Shown here piece by piece: positions 46,586 through 54,301 of a stretch of 64,000 bases of DNA (position 1 is the stretch's first letter; every line of letters starts with the position of its first letter). Source of the stretch: Corynebacterium ulcerans (GTDB lineage Bacteria > Actinomycetota > Actinomycetes > Mycobacteriales > Mycobacteriaceae); assembly GCF_900187135.1 (NCBI RefSeq), contig NZ_LT906443.1, positions 1,488,001 through 1,552,000 on the forward strand. Reading direction: 5' to 3'. Below the pieces are notes generated by a model that did no database searches, was not told the origin of the DNA, and saw nothing but the letters and a program-made list of their open reading frames with translations. The translations under genes were made by a program, and so were the position numbers.

Positions 46586-46661
46586 CAAAGAGCGGTTTTT
46601 AACCGCTGAGACCGGAGGTCACACACTCTTGTGGGGTGTGGGGGCTCCGGTTTTTGGTTTT
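46584..46661 (+). repeat. Direct repeat, copy 1: tRNA-Leu terminator region
   Basis: This 78-bp segment starts at the last bases of tRNA-Leu and contains two hairpins. They are AGCGGTT/AACCGCT and the terminator ACCGGAG (46611-46617) / CTCCGGT (46645-46651) followed by TTTT. A copy with about 90% identity by eye lies at 51226-51302, on the far side of the IetAS-like island. Confidence 0.85.
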
Positions 46662-46755
46662 CACCATCAAGAAGCAACTTCTAAATGACTCTTTTTAACT
46701 TGAGTTATGGCAGAATTGATCTAGTTGTCTTTGAGGAGTAAAGGGAGGTGCCTCA

Positions 46756-47709
46756 GTGTCTGGAAAACAGATAGCAGCAATGGTGAGAAGCCATGCGCAA
46801 AATGATGGTACCCGTCTTTACAACCTAGCTCTCCAAGCTGCTGCGCGAGAAGCAAAACAGGGGCATACTCGCATTGCACAAGAGATTAAAGACGCTGTTG
46901 AAATCGCTAAGCAGAGCAATGTTCAAAATGTAGTCAGGCTGCCGAATGCGTTAGATGATTTTTATGACATCGTTGACACTCGACAGCCTGACAATAAACT
47001 AAGTCAGATGGTTCTTTCTTCGGCAATTCGCGACGGATTGGCTCGCGTGTTATCCGAGCAGAGGCAACGCGATTTACTTGAAGCACATGGATTGAAACCT
47101 GCACACAAGCTCTTGTTCGTAGGTCCTCCAGGTACCGGAAAAACCCTTACTGCAGCGACTATTGCTGGTGAACTTCGAATTCCCCTTTTTAACGTCAGAA
47201 TCGATGGGTTGTTGGGCAAGCATCTAGGTGACACTTCAAACAATCTTCGTACTGTGTTTGATGCGATGGCAGTAGTTCGGGGAGTGTATTTTTTTGATGA
47301 ATTTGATGCTTTGGCTGCTGACAGGGCAGGAAATGATATCGGAGAGGCCCGACGAATTCTTAATAGTCTGTTGACTATGGTTGAGGAAGCTCCCTCGTCA
47401 GCGATCGTCGTTGCGGCAACCAATCATGAGCAGTTACTAGACCAGGCGGTGTCTCGTCGTTTTGATTCAGTGATCCACTACGAAATTCCTGATCGAGAGC
47501 AGGTTATTGAGGTAATCTACAATCGATTATTTGGAAGAATCAACAAAGAGGACCTGTACGCCTTACTTTCGGAGCTTGAGGGGAAAAGCCAGGCCGAAAT
47601 AGTGCGCATTGCGGAACATGCAGCTAAGACTGCAGTCCTCGCCGGAAAACAGGCAGTCACAGAAAGTGACATGAGGGATGCTATTCAAGCCTTACACGGA
47701 AGGACCTAG
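46756..47709 (+). CDS. IetA-like AAA+ ATPase of a predicted IetAS defence pair
   Basis: A 317-residue AAA+ ATPase. Walker A GPPGTGKTLTAATIA, Walker B GVYFFDEFDALAADR, sensor I VVAATNHEQLLDQAV and arginine-finger region SRRFDSVIHYEIP. The N-terminal 100 residues are helical. GTG start with AAGGGAGG 6 nt upstream. It is followed after 5 nt by a subtilase gene. An AAA ATPase plus S8 protease pair is the composition of IetAS, described first as a plasmid toxin-antitoxin/stability pair and later among predicted anti-phage systems. The function here is inferred from that composition. Confidence 0.8.
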   Translation: MSGKQIAAMVRSHAQNDGTRLYNLALQAAAREAKQGHTRIAQEIKDAVEIAKQSNVQNVVRLPNALDDFYDIVDTRQPDNKLSQMVLSSAIRDGLARVLSEQRQRDLLEAHGLKPAHKLLFVGPPGTGKTLTAATIAGELRIPLFNVRIDGLLGKHLGDTSNNLRTVFDAMAVVRGVYFFDEFDALAADRAGNDIGEARRILNSLLTMVEEAPSSAIVVAATNHEQLLDQAVSRRFDSVIHYEIPDREQVIEVIYNRLFGRINKEDLYALLSELEGKSQAEIVRIAEHAAKTAVLAGKQAVTESDMRDAIQALHGRT

Positions 47710-47714
47710 CTGTA

Positions 47715-49775
47715 GTGTCGAAGATTCCGAGGCTTCCTCACTTTGACGTACAGGGAATTAGTAAAATCCACCCTAAACATGTCAATTCTGCGAGGACAAA
47801 GACTCGGCCTGAAGGCGAGCGGACAAGGCCTGATGTTCTTAAAGCTCAGCTTATGGCGTTATCTACAGAGTTTGAACAACGTAGGTTGAGCTACTCACCA
47901 ATAGATAATGAGTCGGTTGCTGGTGCAGGTAGAATAGTTGTTTTGGTAAACAAGTCTGCTTCTCAATGTCCGCTACCGGTAGAAAAATTCCGAACGGTAA
48001 ATCGGAGAAAATCGTCTGGGGAAGTAAGCATATTACGAGAGGTTGTTTCGCAAACCCTTGACCGTGAGACAGACACTGAACAGATTGTGCTTTGGATTGC
48101 TGAATCTGGATTTGATGAATTCACAAAACATTTTGGCCAGTATATCGAGTCGTGGGAACAACACCTTTCTTTAACTGACGCCTTGGACCAGAAGGTTAAG
48201 CTTCAGGCGCATTACAGTTCAGTAGATACTATACGGGCAGCTAATCTCGAAGATCTCTGGACTGGAGGGGATCTACCAAGACTGAAATCTCGTGTGTGGC
48301 TTGAAATGTGGTTTTTGGTTGCAGCTCCAGAGGATTTGCCGAAAGTAGAGACTCAAATGCGGAATTTGTGCCAACGCTTTAGCATTGAACTCCGGGACCG
48401 GATGATTCATTTTAGACATCGTTTGGTCGCATGGGTGCACACGTCGATTGAAGATTTGCAGCCCTTACTTCACTTCGGACTTCCCTTTGCTGAAATCCGG
48501 AGAGCACGTTTCTTTGAATCAAGCGCCGATTTAAATCCTGCTGAGCAAGGAGAGTACATTAACGACGCTCGAGAACGACTAATTGAAGCTGCCCCTGAAG
48601 CGCCCGTAGTAACGCTTTTGGATTCGGGCGTAAATCGCGGTCATGAATTATTGCGTGATTCGTTGGACAATGATTCGATCTATACGATTTATGAATCTGG
48701 TACAAAAGAAGATATTTATGAAAATGAAGGTCACGGAACTTTAATAGCTGGATTAGTACTTTTTGGAGACAAGTTTGAAGAATTTCTAGAATCCACGCGG
48801 ACGATTGCATTGAGCCACAGATTAGAGTCAGTTCGAATGCTTCCAACTGAGTGCGAGGCAAGAGACTCAATGCGGGACTATGGAACCGCGCAGACCGATG
48901 CAGTAGCTTTGCCGGAGATTGATTTTCCGAACCGTCAACGGGTATTTTGCCTTACTCTGACCGATCTGGATGAAGAAAAAACACTTGGACAACCCAGTCT
49001 GTGGTCGACGACGTTAGATGCGCTAGCTTTTGGGTCTGATGTGTCGACTGGTGAAGATGATTCGGTCAGTCTTCTGACTAGTCCTGAGGAAGCGACTCCC
49101 CGTCTATTCATAGTTGCAGCGGGTAATGTCCGAGGGCAACAACTGAGTTCGCGTACCAACTATGATGAATCAATATTCACTATTCAAGATCCGGGTCAAA
49201 CCTGGAACGGACTTACAGTTGGTGCGTTTACGGACTTAGATTCGCAACCACTGGATCCAGATTTCGAGGATTGGCAAGTAATTGCTGATGCTGGTGAAAT
49301 TTCTCCCTTTAGTCGAACTTCTGTTCAATTTGAAGGGCAGTGGCCTATAAAACCAGATATCTGCATGGAGGGAGGAAATGTTCTTGTAAGCCCAAGTGGT
49401 ACCGATTTTCATGACAAGTACTCTGGCTTAAGTCTTTGTTCCACTTCAAAGACAGGAAGAATAGGACTTGCTAACGCAACTAGTGCCGCTACCGGTCAAG
49501 CATCACGACTGGCAGCGATGATCGCAGCCCAATATCCGCAATATTGGCCGGAGACAATCCGTGGTTTGCTTGTTCATCGTGCAGAGTGGACTGGTGCAAT
49601 GAACGCTGAACTGCGCCAAGGTAGTTTGTCTAAGGAACAAAAGGTTCGCCTTCTGCGTAAATTTGGCTGGGGTTGCCCTACTGAAGAACGAGTGCTCTAC
49701 GACGATTTGTCTAATCCGTTGATGATAATTCAGGGTGCGATGTTTCCTTACGACGGAGACAGCAAAAAAGCATGA
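47715..49775 (+). CDS. IetS-like subtilisin (S8) family serine protease, C-terminus split off
   Basis: A 686-residue S8 protease. The catalytic triad is Asp at about 300 (VVTLLDSGVN), His at about 339 (NEGHGTLIAGL) and Ser at about 590 (NATSAATGQASRLAAM). The N-terminal 280 residues are the variable part of this family. No signal peptide is present, so it is intracellular. GTG start, 5 nt after the ATPase gene. The frame ends soon after an A6 tract (49766-49771) with the stop overlapping the next ATG (ATGA). The next 168 codons look like the missing C-terminal domain, so the original gene was probably one longer ORF. Confidence 0.82.
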   Translation: MSKIPRLPHFDVQGISKIHPKHVNSARTKTRPEGERTRPDVLKAQLMALSTEFEQRRLSYSPIDNESVAGAGRIVVLVNKSASQCPLPVEKFRTVNRRKSSGEVSILREVVSQTLDRETDTEQIVLWIAESGFDEFTKHFGQYIESWEQHLSLTDALDQKVKLQAHYSSVDTIRAANLEDLWTGGDLPRLKSRVWLEMWFLVAAPEDLPKVETQMRNLCQRFSIELRDRMIHFRHRLVAWVHTSIEDLQPLLHFGLPFAEIRRARFFESSADLNPAEQGEYINDARERLIEAAPEAPVVTLLDSGVNRGHELLRDSLDNDSIYTIYESGTKEDIYENEGHGTLIAGLVLFGDKFEEFLESTRTIALSHRLESVRMLPTECEARDSMRDYGTAQTDAVALPEIDFPNRQRVFCLTLTDLDEEKTLGQPSLWSTTLDALAFGSDVSTGEDDSVSLLTSPEEATPRLFIVAAGNVRGQQLSSRTNYDESIFTIQDPGQTWNGLTVGAFTDLDSQPLDPDFEDWQVIADAGEISPFSRTSVQFEGQWPIKPDICMEGGNVLVSPSGTDFHDKYSGLSLCSTSKTGRIGLANATSAATGQASRLAAMIAAQYPQYWPETIRGLLVHRAEWTGAMNAELRQGSLSKEQKVRLLRKFGWGCPTEERVLYDDLSNPLMIIQGAMFPYDGDSKKA

Positions 49776-50278
49776 AACATCTCGTCAATCACGAACTGCC
49801 ATGGCCGAGTGAAGTCCTTGAACAATTAGGGGAGACTGAGGTTCGTCTTCGTGTAACACTCTCATACTTCATTGAGCCGAATGGTGCCCATTTTTCGAAA
49901 AAAGACAGGTTTATGTATGCTTCGCACGCACTACGGTTTGACCTTCAAAACTCTACGGAGAGTCAAGAGGAGTTTCTTCAGCGTTGCGCAACTTCGGCGA
50001 AAGTAAACGGTGGTAACTGGTTAATTGGCCCACAGAAGCGAGTCCGCGGATCCCTCATACAAGATGAGTGGGTGGGCACTGGAGCGGAGCTAGCAGCCTG
50101 CAACAATATCGTTGTCTCGCCTGCCGCTGGATGGTGGAAATACAGCAAGGATCCTATATATGTGCATCCTCAAGTGCGATATTCACTGTTAGTCTCACTT
50201 AGCGTTGATGCAGAAGTTGACTTATATACGCCGATCAAGGCTCAGCTATCTACACCCATTACAGTCGAAGCTAATTGA
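49772..50278 (+). CDS. C-terminal domain of the IetS-like protease as a separate ORF
   Basis: A 168-residue protein in the -1 frame relative to the protease. It contains LPWPSEVLEQLGETEVRLRV, TLSYFIEPNGAHF and YASHALRFDLQNSTES. To my recollection these segments occur fused at the C-terminus of long S8 proteases of this type. Adding one base in the A6 tract just upstream, or a -1 ribosomal shift there, would join the two frames. ATGA overlap allows translational coupling, so a two-chain product is also possible. A GGAGA element lies about 12 nt before the ATG. Confidence 0.7.
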   Translation: MKHLVNHELPWPSEVLEQLGETEVRLRVTLSYFIEPNGAHFSKKDRFMYASHALRFDLQNSTESQEEFLQRCATSAKVNGGNWLIGPQKRVRGSLIQDEWVGTGAELAACNNIVVSPAAGWWKYSKDPIYVHPQVRYSLLVSLSVDAEVDLYTPIKAQLSTPITVEAN

Positions 50279-50393
50279 GGATTTCTGTAAGCGGTTAGTC
50301 TACGTTTATTTAAGATATTTTCGTCAGCAAGAGCCTAAATTCGACTTAAGTGGCTCATGATTTCTAACTGCAGGGGTCTTTAAAGTGTGCTTT

Positions 50394-51056
50394 CTATCTA
50401 GGAGCGTTGAATAAGTTCATCGAACGAACTGACCTTGGCAATATCGGACTCGTAAGCGATGAGATAGGCCCATGATTGACCGTCGAAGCGATCATGCACA
50501 CTGCCTTTTCAGCCGCTTCCTGTTTTAACTGGACGGTCTCGTCGGTGCGTTCGCGTTCGCTCTTGCCCTCGATTATCCAGTAGGTACCCTCGAGGACTAC
50601 GAAGTCCGGGACATATGGGTTGCGTGGCGTGTAGGCAACGCTGGCCTCATCACTGCCATAAATTAAATTCGTTTCCACCACACGACCTTGGAGAGTCGGG
50701 GTTGAAGAGTTCAGCTAGGTGGTACTCGGCCGAGAAAGCAACTGTGAACAGAGACTTTCTCCAATCACCGTAGTATTCGTCACGCTGGAATCCAGTGGAT
50801 TGTGTAGTCGAATTAGCATCTGTCTCTAAACGGTCGAGGACCTGTTTGTTTGGCTGCAGGGCGTACTCATCTCGGATGGGCAAGGTGGCTGGGTGACATA
50901 AGTCCGCCTCACGATTGTGGACTCAACTCGAGCCTTCTCAGCACGCACCAACCCCAAGATCTCCTCTGCAGCAGATGCCTTGGACTTCTCCACCCATTTG
51001 CTCAATCCCGGCGTACTTCATGAATTTCGGCACATGCTTGCGGTCAACTGCCTTTG
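50394..51056 (-). pseudogene. Frameshifted remnant of a large helicase/restriction-like protein
   Basis: Coding-like peptides continue on the minus strand in shifting frames. From upstream to downstream they are SKAVDRKHVPKFMKYAGIEQ, then KASAAEEILGLVRAEKARVE, then RDEYALQPNKQVLDRLETDA with SLFTVAFSAEYHLAELFN (50650-50883). The last is TPRNPYVPDFVVLEGTYWII followed by EGKSERERTDETVQLKQEAA (50394-50681). The last part looks like the C-terminal nuclease-like (PDF...EGK) region found in type III restriction and related DEAD-helicase proteins. At least two or three frameshifts separate the pieces and the N-terminal bulk is missing. The flanking stretches 50279-50393 and 51057-51225 hold nothing I recognise. 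Confidence 0.55.
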
Positions 51057-51225
51057 ATATTGGTTTACAATCGGCATTGCTTTGGATTGGGTTGCTACAA
51101 GGCAATCAGGTGAGGTTTGAGATTTTTCTACTTGGGGTTTGGGTGTGTGAAAATTCGGGCCTTTTATTTTAGCCTTTGGGTGCGCTCTTGTAGTCCTGCT
51201 AGTTGGCCTGGTTTCGTGGACGCCT

Positions 51226-51302
51226 CACAAAGAGCAGTTTTGAACCACTGAGACCGGAGGTCACACACTCTTGTGGGGTGTGTGGGCTCCGTTTTGGTTT
51301 TC
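51226..51302 (+). repeat. Direct repeat, copy 2 of the tRNA-Leu terminator region
   Basis: Matches 46584-46661 with a handful of substitutions and short length differences (for example AGCAGTTTTGAACCACT versus AGCGGTTTTTAACCGCT, with the hairpin conserved by paired changes). No tRNA sequence precedes it. Confidence 0.85.
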
Positions 51303-51336
51303 CGGGGAAAGCCTAGTGTCACGGAGTCCCTATCTG

Positions 51337-51418
51337 ATTGTCGTTTTTGAGAACGCTAGCCTGCACATGTCTGATAAAACTGCAGGTTGTAATTTTTAGT
51401 GTTCTCAAAAATGACAAT
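51337..51418. repeat. Dispersed inverted-repeat element, copy A
   Basis: Arms of 22 nt (51337-51358 and 51397-51418) begin ATTGTCGTTTTTGAGAACG and pair with two mismatches around a 38-nt centre. The same arms recur at 54197-54274 around a different centre. Confidence 0.75.
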
Positions 51419-51550
51419 GCTAAGACGCATTGGTTGATTTGTAGCGCTGTCACATAGATTATGCGTGCGAGTTTTCAGGGTGCATAACAGCAGTGAGATC
51501 GCGTAGAAAACTCCCCACAAGACAACCGCGAATCGCTATCCCGCTCTGAC

Positions 51551-52264
51551 TCACACGCTTAGCGCAATGATCGTCACCAGGGCATTGTTGGCTGCGTGGA
51601 TGATAAACGGTGCCCACATCGTAGAAAACCACAGTCTGGCGAGCACCAGCGAGATCCCTAAGAAGACTACGTACACCATGATCGCTGGTGAGATGTGGAT
51701 CAGAGTGAATGCCAGCACTACGAGAAGGGACGCAAGCTGTATCGGAATTTTAGTGGTTAGCCAGTCGAGGAGGATGCGTCGGAAGATTACTTCTTCAAAG
51801 AAGGGGACAATGAGGATGGTTCCTGCGAGTAAGACGATGGCGGCAATGGGGCCAAGGTGGAACCCCGTTGCGGTGCCGCCAGCTTCTTTGGGTGATAGTC
51901 CTAGTGACGTTCCGATGATCGCTGCGTTGATGCCGCCGATCATGACGGTCAAAGGGAACCACCACGTAAGATGCCAGAGCGATCTGGTCGGAGGTATAAA
52001 TCCGAGTTCTCGTCGTCCCCAGTTGCATCGTCGAATGAAGCCTAGGTAGAAGATCGCAATCCCTAGCAACAATGCCCCGAGCATGCCGCCGACAACAATA
52101 AAGTCGGCTACCGGCGCCTGGATGCGCTTAGCCGCAAAACCGGCGGAAAATCCTCCGGCTGCAGCACCTGCCACGATGCCGATTAGCAGGGCTATTGCCC
52201 ATAACGCATGCACTGCGTGAGGAGCTGGCGAGATTCCTGCGTATCGGGTTTGGGCTTGGCTCAT
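51551..52264 (-). CDS. CPBP-family intramembrane metalloprotease
   Basis: A 237-residue polytopic protein with about eight hydrophobic segments. CPBP (Abi/CAAX protease) motifs are present: FFEEVIFRR (motif 1), FTLIHI (motif 2 His) and FIIHAANNAL (motif 3). I choose ATG 52264, preceded by GAAGGGAAA, over the ATG at 52285. Members process prenylated or bacteriocin-related substrates. The actual substrate here is unknown. It stands at the right edge of the island. Confidence 0.88.
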   Translation of the reverse strand: MSQAQTRYAGISPAPHAVHALWAIALLIGIVAGAAAGGFSAGFAAKRIQAPVADFIVVGGMLGALLLGIAIFYLGFIRRCNWGRRELGFIPPTRSLWHLTWWFPLTVMIGGINAAIIGTSLGLSPKEAGGTATGFHLGPIAAIVLLAGTILIVPFFEEVIFRRILLDWLTTKIPIQLASLLVVLAFTLIHISPAIMVYVVFLGISLVLARLWFSTMWAPFIIHAANNALVTIIALSV

Positions 52265-52291
52265 GTGAGTTTCCCTTCCATTCATAAGGTT

Positions 52292-53134
52292 TTACGCTGT
52301 TACGGGCAGGTCGCCGGGGCGTCCCCATTCGCTCCATGAGCCGTCGTATACTGCGAGTTCCTCGTATCCGGCGAGCGTGGCGGCGAGGGTGATGACGCAA
52401 GCGGTGACGCCTGATCCGCAGGACGTGATGATTCTTTGTTTGTTGCCCAAGGCTTCGGAGAAGACCTCGCGAAGCTGCTGTGGGGGAAGCATCAGGTTGT
52501 TGTTTTGGACAGTCGTAAAAGGGATGTTGATGGCGCCGGGCATGTGTCCGGGGCGGAGCCCTTTGCGCGGTTCGGGTGCAAGCCCGAGGAATCGTTCGTG
52601 GGAGCGTGCGTCGATGACGGCGGTGGGGGCGTCGTCAAGCAAGGAAAGCACGTGTTGTGCCGTGACAAAGTAGTCCGGTTGAAAGCGCGTGGTCACTGTT
52701 CCGGGTTCGGCCGGGGCACTGGGGTGCGCCTCTGTGGGGAATCCGTGTGCTTGCCAGGTGGGGAGTCCGTGTGCTTGCCAGGTGGGGAGTCCGCCGTCGA
52801 GTACTGCGACATTGGGCAGCCCCATGGACTTCAGCATCCACCAGCCGCGGGGTGCGGAATAGATGCCTTGGTTGTCGTAGATGATGACGATGGAATCATC
52901 GTTGACCCCCAGCGCCCGCAGCTGCCGTTCGCACTCCGCTTCTGAAATCATGGTGTGCGGCACACCGCTGGTGAGGTCGGAAAATGCGCCGTCGATGTCC
53001 ATAATCTTTGCCCCGGGTATGTACTCGGAGTGGGAGACGGGAGTAGGGGCGAGGCTGATGCTGGCATCGAGGATCACTACATCTGTGCGTCCTAGATGCT
53101 GGTTGAGCCATTCTGCGGTGACAAGGGGGTACAT
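52292..53134 (-). CDS. sseA: Thiosulfate/3-mercaptopyruvate sulfurtransferase (two-domain rhodanese)
   Basis: A 280-residue tandem rhodanese protein. The catalytic cysteine lies in TSCGSGVTACV in the C-terminal domain. The N-terminal inactive domain includes IVIIYDNQGIYSAPRGWWML and VAVLDGGLPTWQAHG. I choose ATG 53134 (MYPLVTAEWLNQHLG), because AGGAG lies 6 nt upstream, rather than the ATG at 53170. An exact 24-bp tandem duplication repeats the octapeptide GLPTWQAH at the domain junction. The symbol is by family resemblance. Confidence 0.87.
   Translation of the reverse strand: MYPLVTAEWLNQHLGRTDVVILDASISLAPTPVSHSEYIPGAKIMDIDGAFSDLTSGVPHTMISEAECERQLRALGVNDDSIVIIYDNQGIYSAPRGWWMLKSMGLPNVAVLDGGLPTWQAHGLPTWQAHGFPTEAHPSAPAEPGTVTTRFQPDYFVTAQHVLSLLDDAPTAVIDARSHERFLGLAPEPRKGLRPGHMPGAINIPFTTVQNNNLMLPPQQLREVFSEALGNKQRIITSCGSGVTACVITLAATLAGYEELAVYDGSWSEWGRPGDLPVTA
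52743..52790 (-). repeat. 24-bp in-frame tandem duplication inside the sulfurtransferase gene
   Basis: Two identical 24-bp units (52743-52766 and 52767-52790) encode GLPTWQAH twice. A partial third unit (GFPTEAH) follows in the protein. The duplication keeps the frame. Confidence 0.95.
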
Positions 53135-53227
53135 GTGTTCTCCTGCCGAGGGGGTGCCGTTCGCTTGCATGACACTGACTAAGATACGCCCCGCTCGGCT
53201 TGACCACGCTTGTCGACGCCGCCCGCC

Positions 53228-53758
53228 TCAAGCAAACGACTGCGGTGTGGGGAGCCTGAATCGGTGCCAGCAGAAACCCAGAAGCGGCATCACGGTGTAC
53301 ACCACAGGGACGAGCGTTGCCGCCATTATCAGGGGATTAGCCCAGGAGGGTAGCTGCACGTGCGTGATGAGGAAAACGGCGGCAATAAAGACTGCCAGGG
53401 TTAGTGCGCTGTAGCGGGAGAAAATCTTTATTTGACGGGTGAGTTCCTCGTGCTTGGATTCGAGGCTGGTGTGGGCCGGGGTGGTGCCAGGTGGCGCCTT
53501 GAAAATATGAATGTCACTTGCGCTGAGGACGTGCGTCCAGCCGGCCGCGGTGAAAATATCGTAGAAATCTTTGTGGGGATTGCGCTCGTAGACGAGGTCA
53601 AAAGTGGCCTGCTCGGGTTCTCCGTCGGTGAAGGTCCATCCGTGTCCAGCAAGCCCAACTCCGGCGAGGTGCTTTCCTTTCGCCGCCATGCGGGTGAACA
53701 TTTCTAGATCTTTGTTGGGGGAGAAGGCGAGTCCGCTTCCTAGTCGGGTGGTGTTCAT
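53228..53758 (-). CDS. DUF2812 membrane protein
   Basis: A 176-residue protein with an N-terminal soluble domain (about 1-110). It includes GHGWTFTDGEPEQATFDLVY and DFYDIFTAAGWTHVLSASDI, typical of DUF2812. Two membrane helices follow (YSALTLAVFIAAVFLITHV and PLIMAATLVPVVYTVMPLLG). Its start overlaps the PadR gene stop (ATGA). DUF2812 proteins are almost always paired with PadR regulators. Their role is unknown. Confidence 0.87.
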   Translation of the reverse strand: MNTTRLGSGLAFSPNKDLEMFTRMAAKGKHLAGVGLAGHGWTFTDGEPEQATFDLVYERNPHKDFYDIFTAAGWTHVLSASDIHIFKAPPGTTPAHTSLESKHEELTRQIKIFSRYSALTLAVFIAAVFLITHVQLPSWANPLIMAATLVPVVYTVMPLLGFCWHRFRLPTPQSFA

Positions 53759-54078
53759 GATGTCTCCAAAATTGAGTCGGCCATAGCGATGAGTTGGCGG
53801 CGACGTTCGAGATTGGCGGTGAGAACTTCGTGTCCGTGGGGGGTGATGTGGTAGATGCGGCGGTTCTCTTCGGTGTCTACTTCGGTGATAAGGCTGGCTG
53901 CGGTGAGTTTTTTCAGCGTGGTGTACAGGGAAGCGGGGCCGATGTCGATGTGGCCGTGGCTTGCGTCGTGAAGAAACTGCATTACCGCGTAACCATGGCG
54001 GGGCTTTGTGAGGGCTAAGAGGATGTGAACGGCGGCGTCGCTGAGGTTGCCGCTATCAAACCCGGAGCTGCGGGCCAC
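53755..54078 (-). CDS. PadR-family transcriptional regulator
   Basis: A 107-residue winged-helix protein. DNA-binding domain LSDAAVHILLALTKPRHGYA, then GPASLYTTLKKLTAASLITE and RRIYHITPHGHEVL are PadR signatures. I prefer the GTG at 54078, because AAAGGAG is 5 nt upstream. The ATG at 54093 contains that site and has none of its own. It likely represses its own DUF2812 operon through the AT-rich palindromes immediately upstream. Confidence 0.87.
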   Translation of the reverse strand: MARSSGFDSGNLSDAAVHILLALTKPRHGYAVMQFLHDASHGHIDIGPASLYTTLKKLTAASLITEVDTEENRRIYHITPHGHEVLTANLERRRQLIAMADSILETS

Positions 54079-54104
54079 GATGTCTCCTTTCATTGCATCG
54101 AATA

Positions 54105-54137
54105 TATCGTTAAATAATATATATCATTAAATGATAG
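54105..54137 (-). promoter_or_regulatory. AT-rich palindromes upstream of padR
   Basis: The region contains ATCATT-A-AATGAT (54124-54136) and an adjacent ATATCGTTAAATAATATAT stretch. They lie 27-60 nt before the GTG and overlap the likely promoter. They are candidate PadR operators. Confidence 0.45.
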
Positions 54138-54196
54138 TGCTGTCTATGGAAAAGCTCCCCGAGGAGTTCGAGGGAGCTGACGTGCCCCCGGAAAAT

Positions 54197-54274
54197 TGTC
54201 GTTTTTGAGAACGGTAGAAAACGTGTCCTGGGGGTTTAGGGATCCGATAGGCGCTAGCGTTCTCAAAAACGACA
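54197..54274. repeat. Dispersed inverted-repeat element, copy B
   Basis: Arms TGTCGTTTTTGAGAACG (54197-54213) and CGTTCTCAAAAACGACA (54258-54274) pair perfectly. Both outer arms match copy A at 51337-51418, but the centre differs. It lies between the padR promoter and the end of the binding-protein gene at 54302. Confidence 0.75.
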
Positions 54275-54301
54275 CAGTAGGGGGTTATTGTGCGTGATGG
54301 C

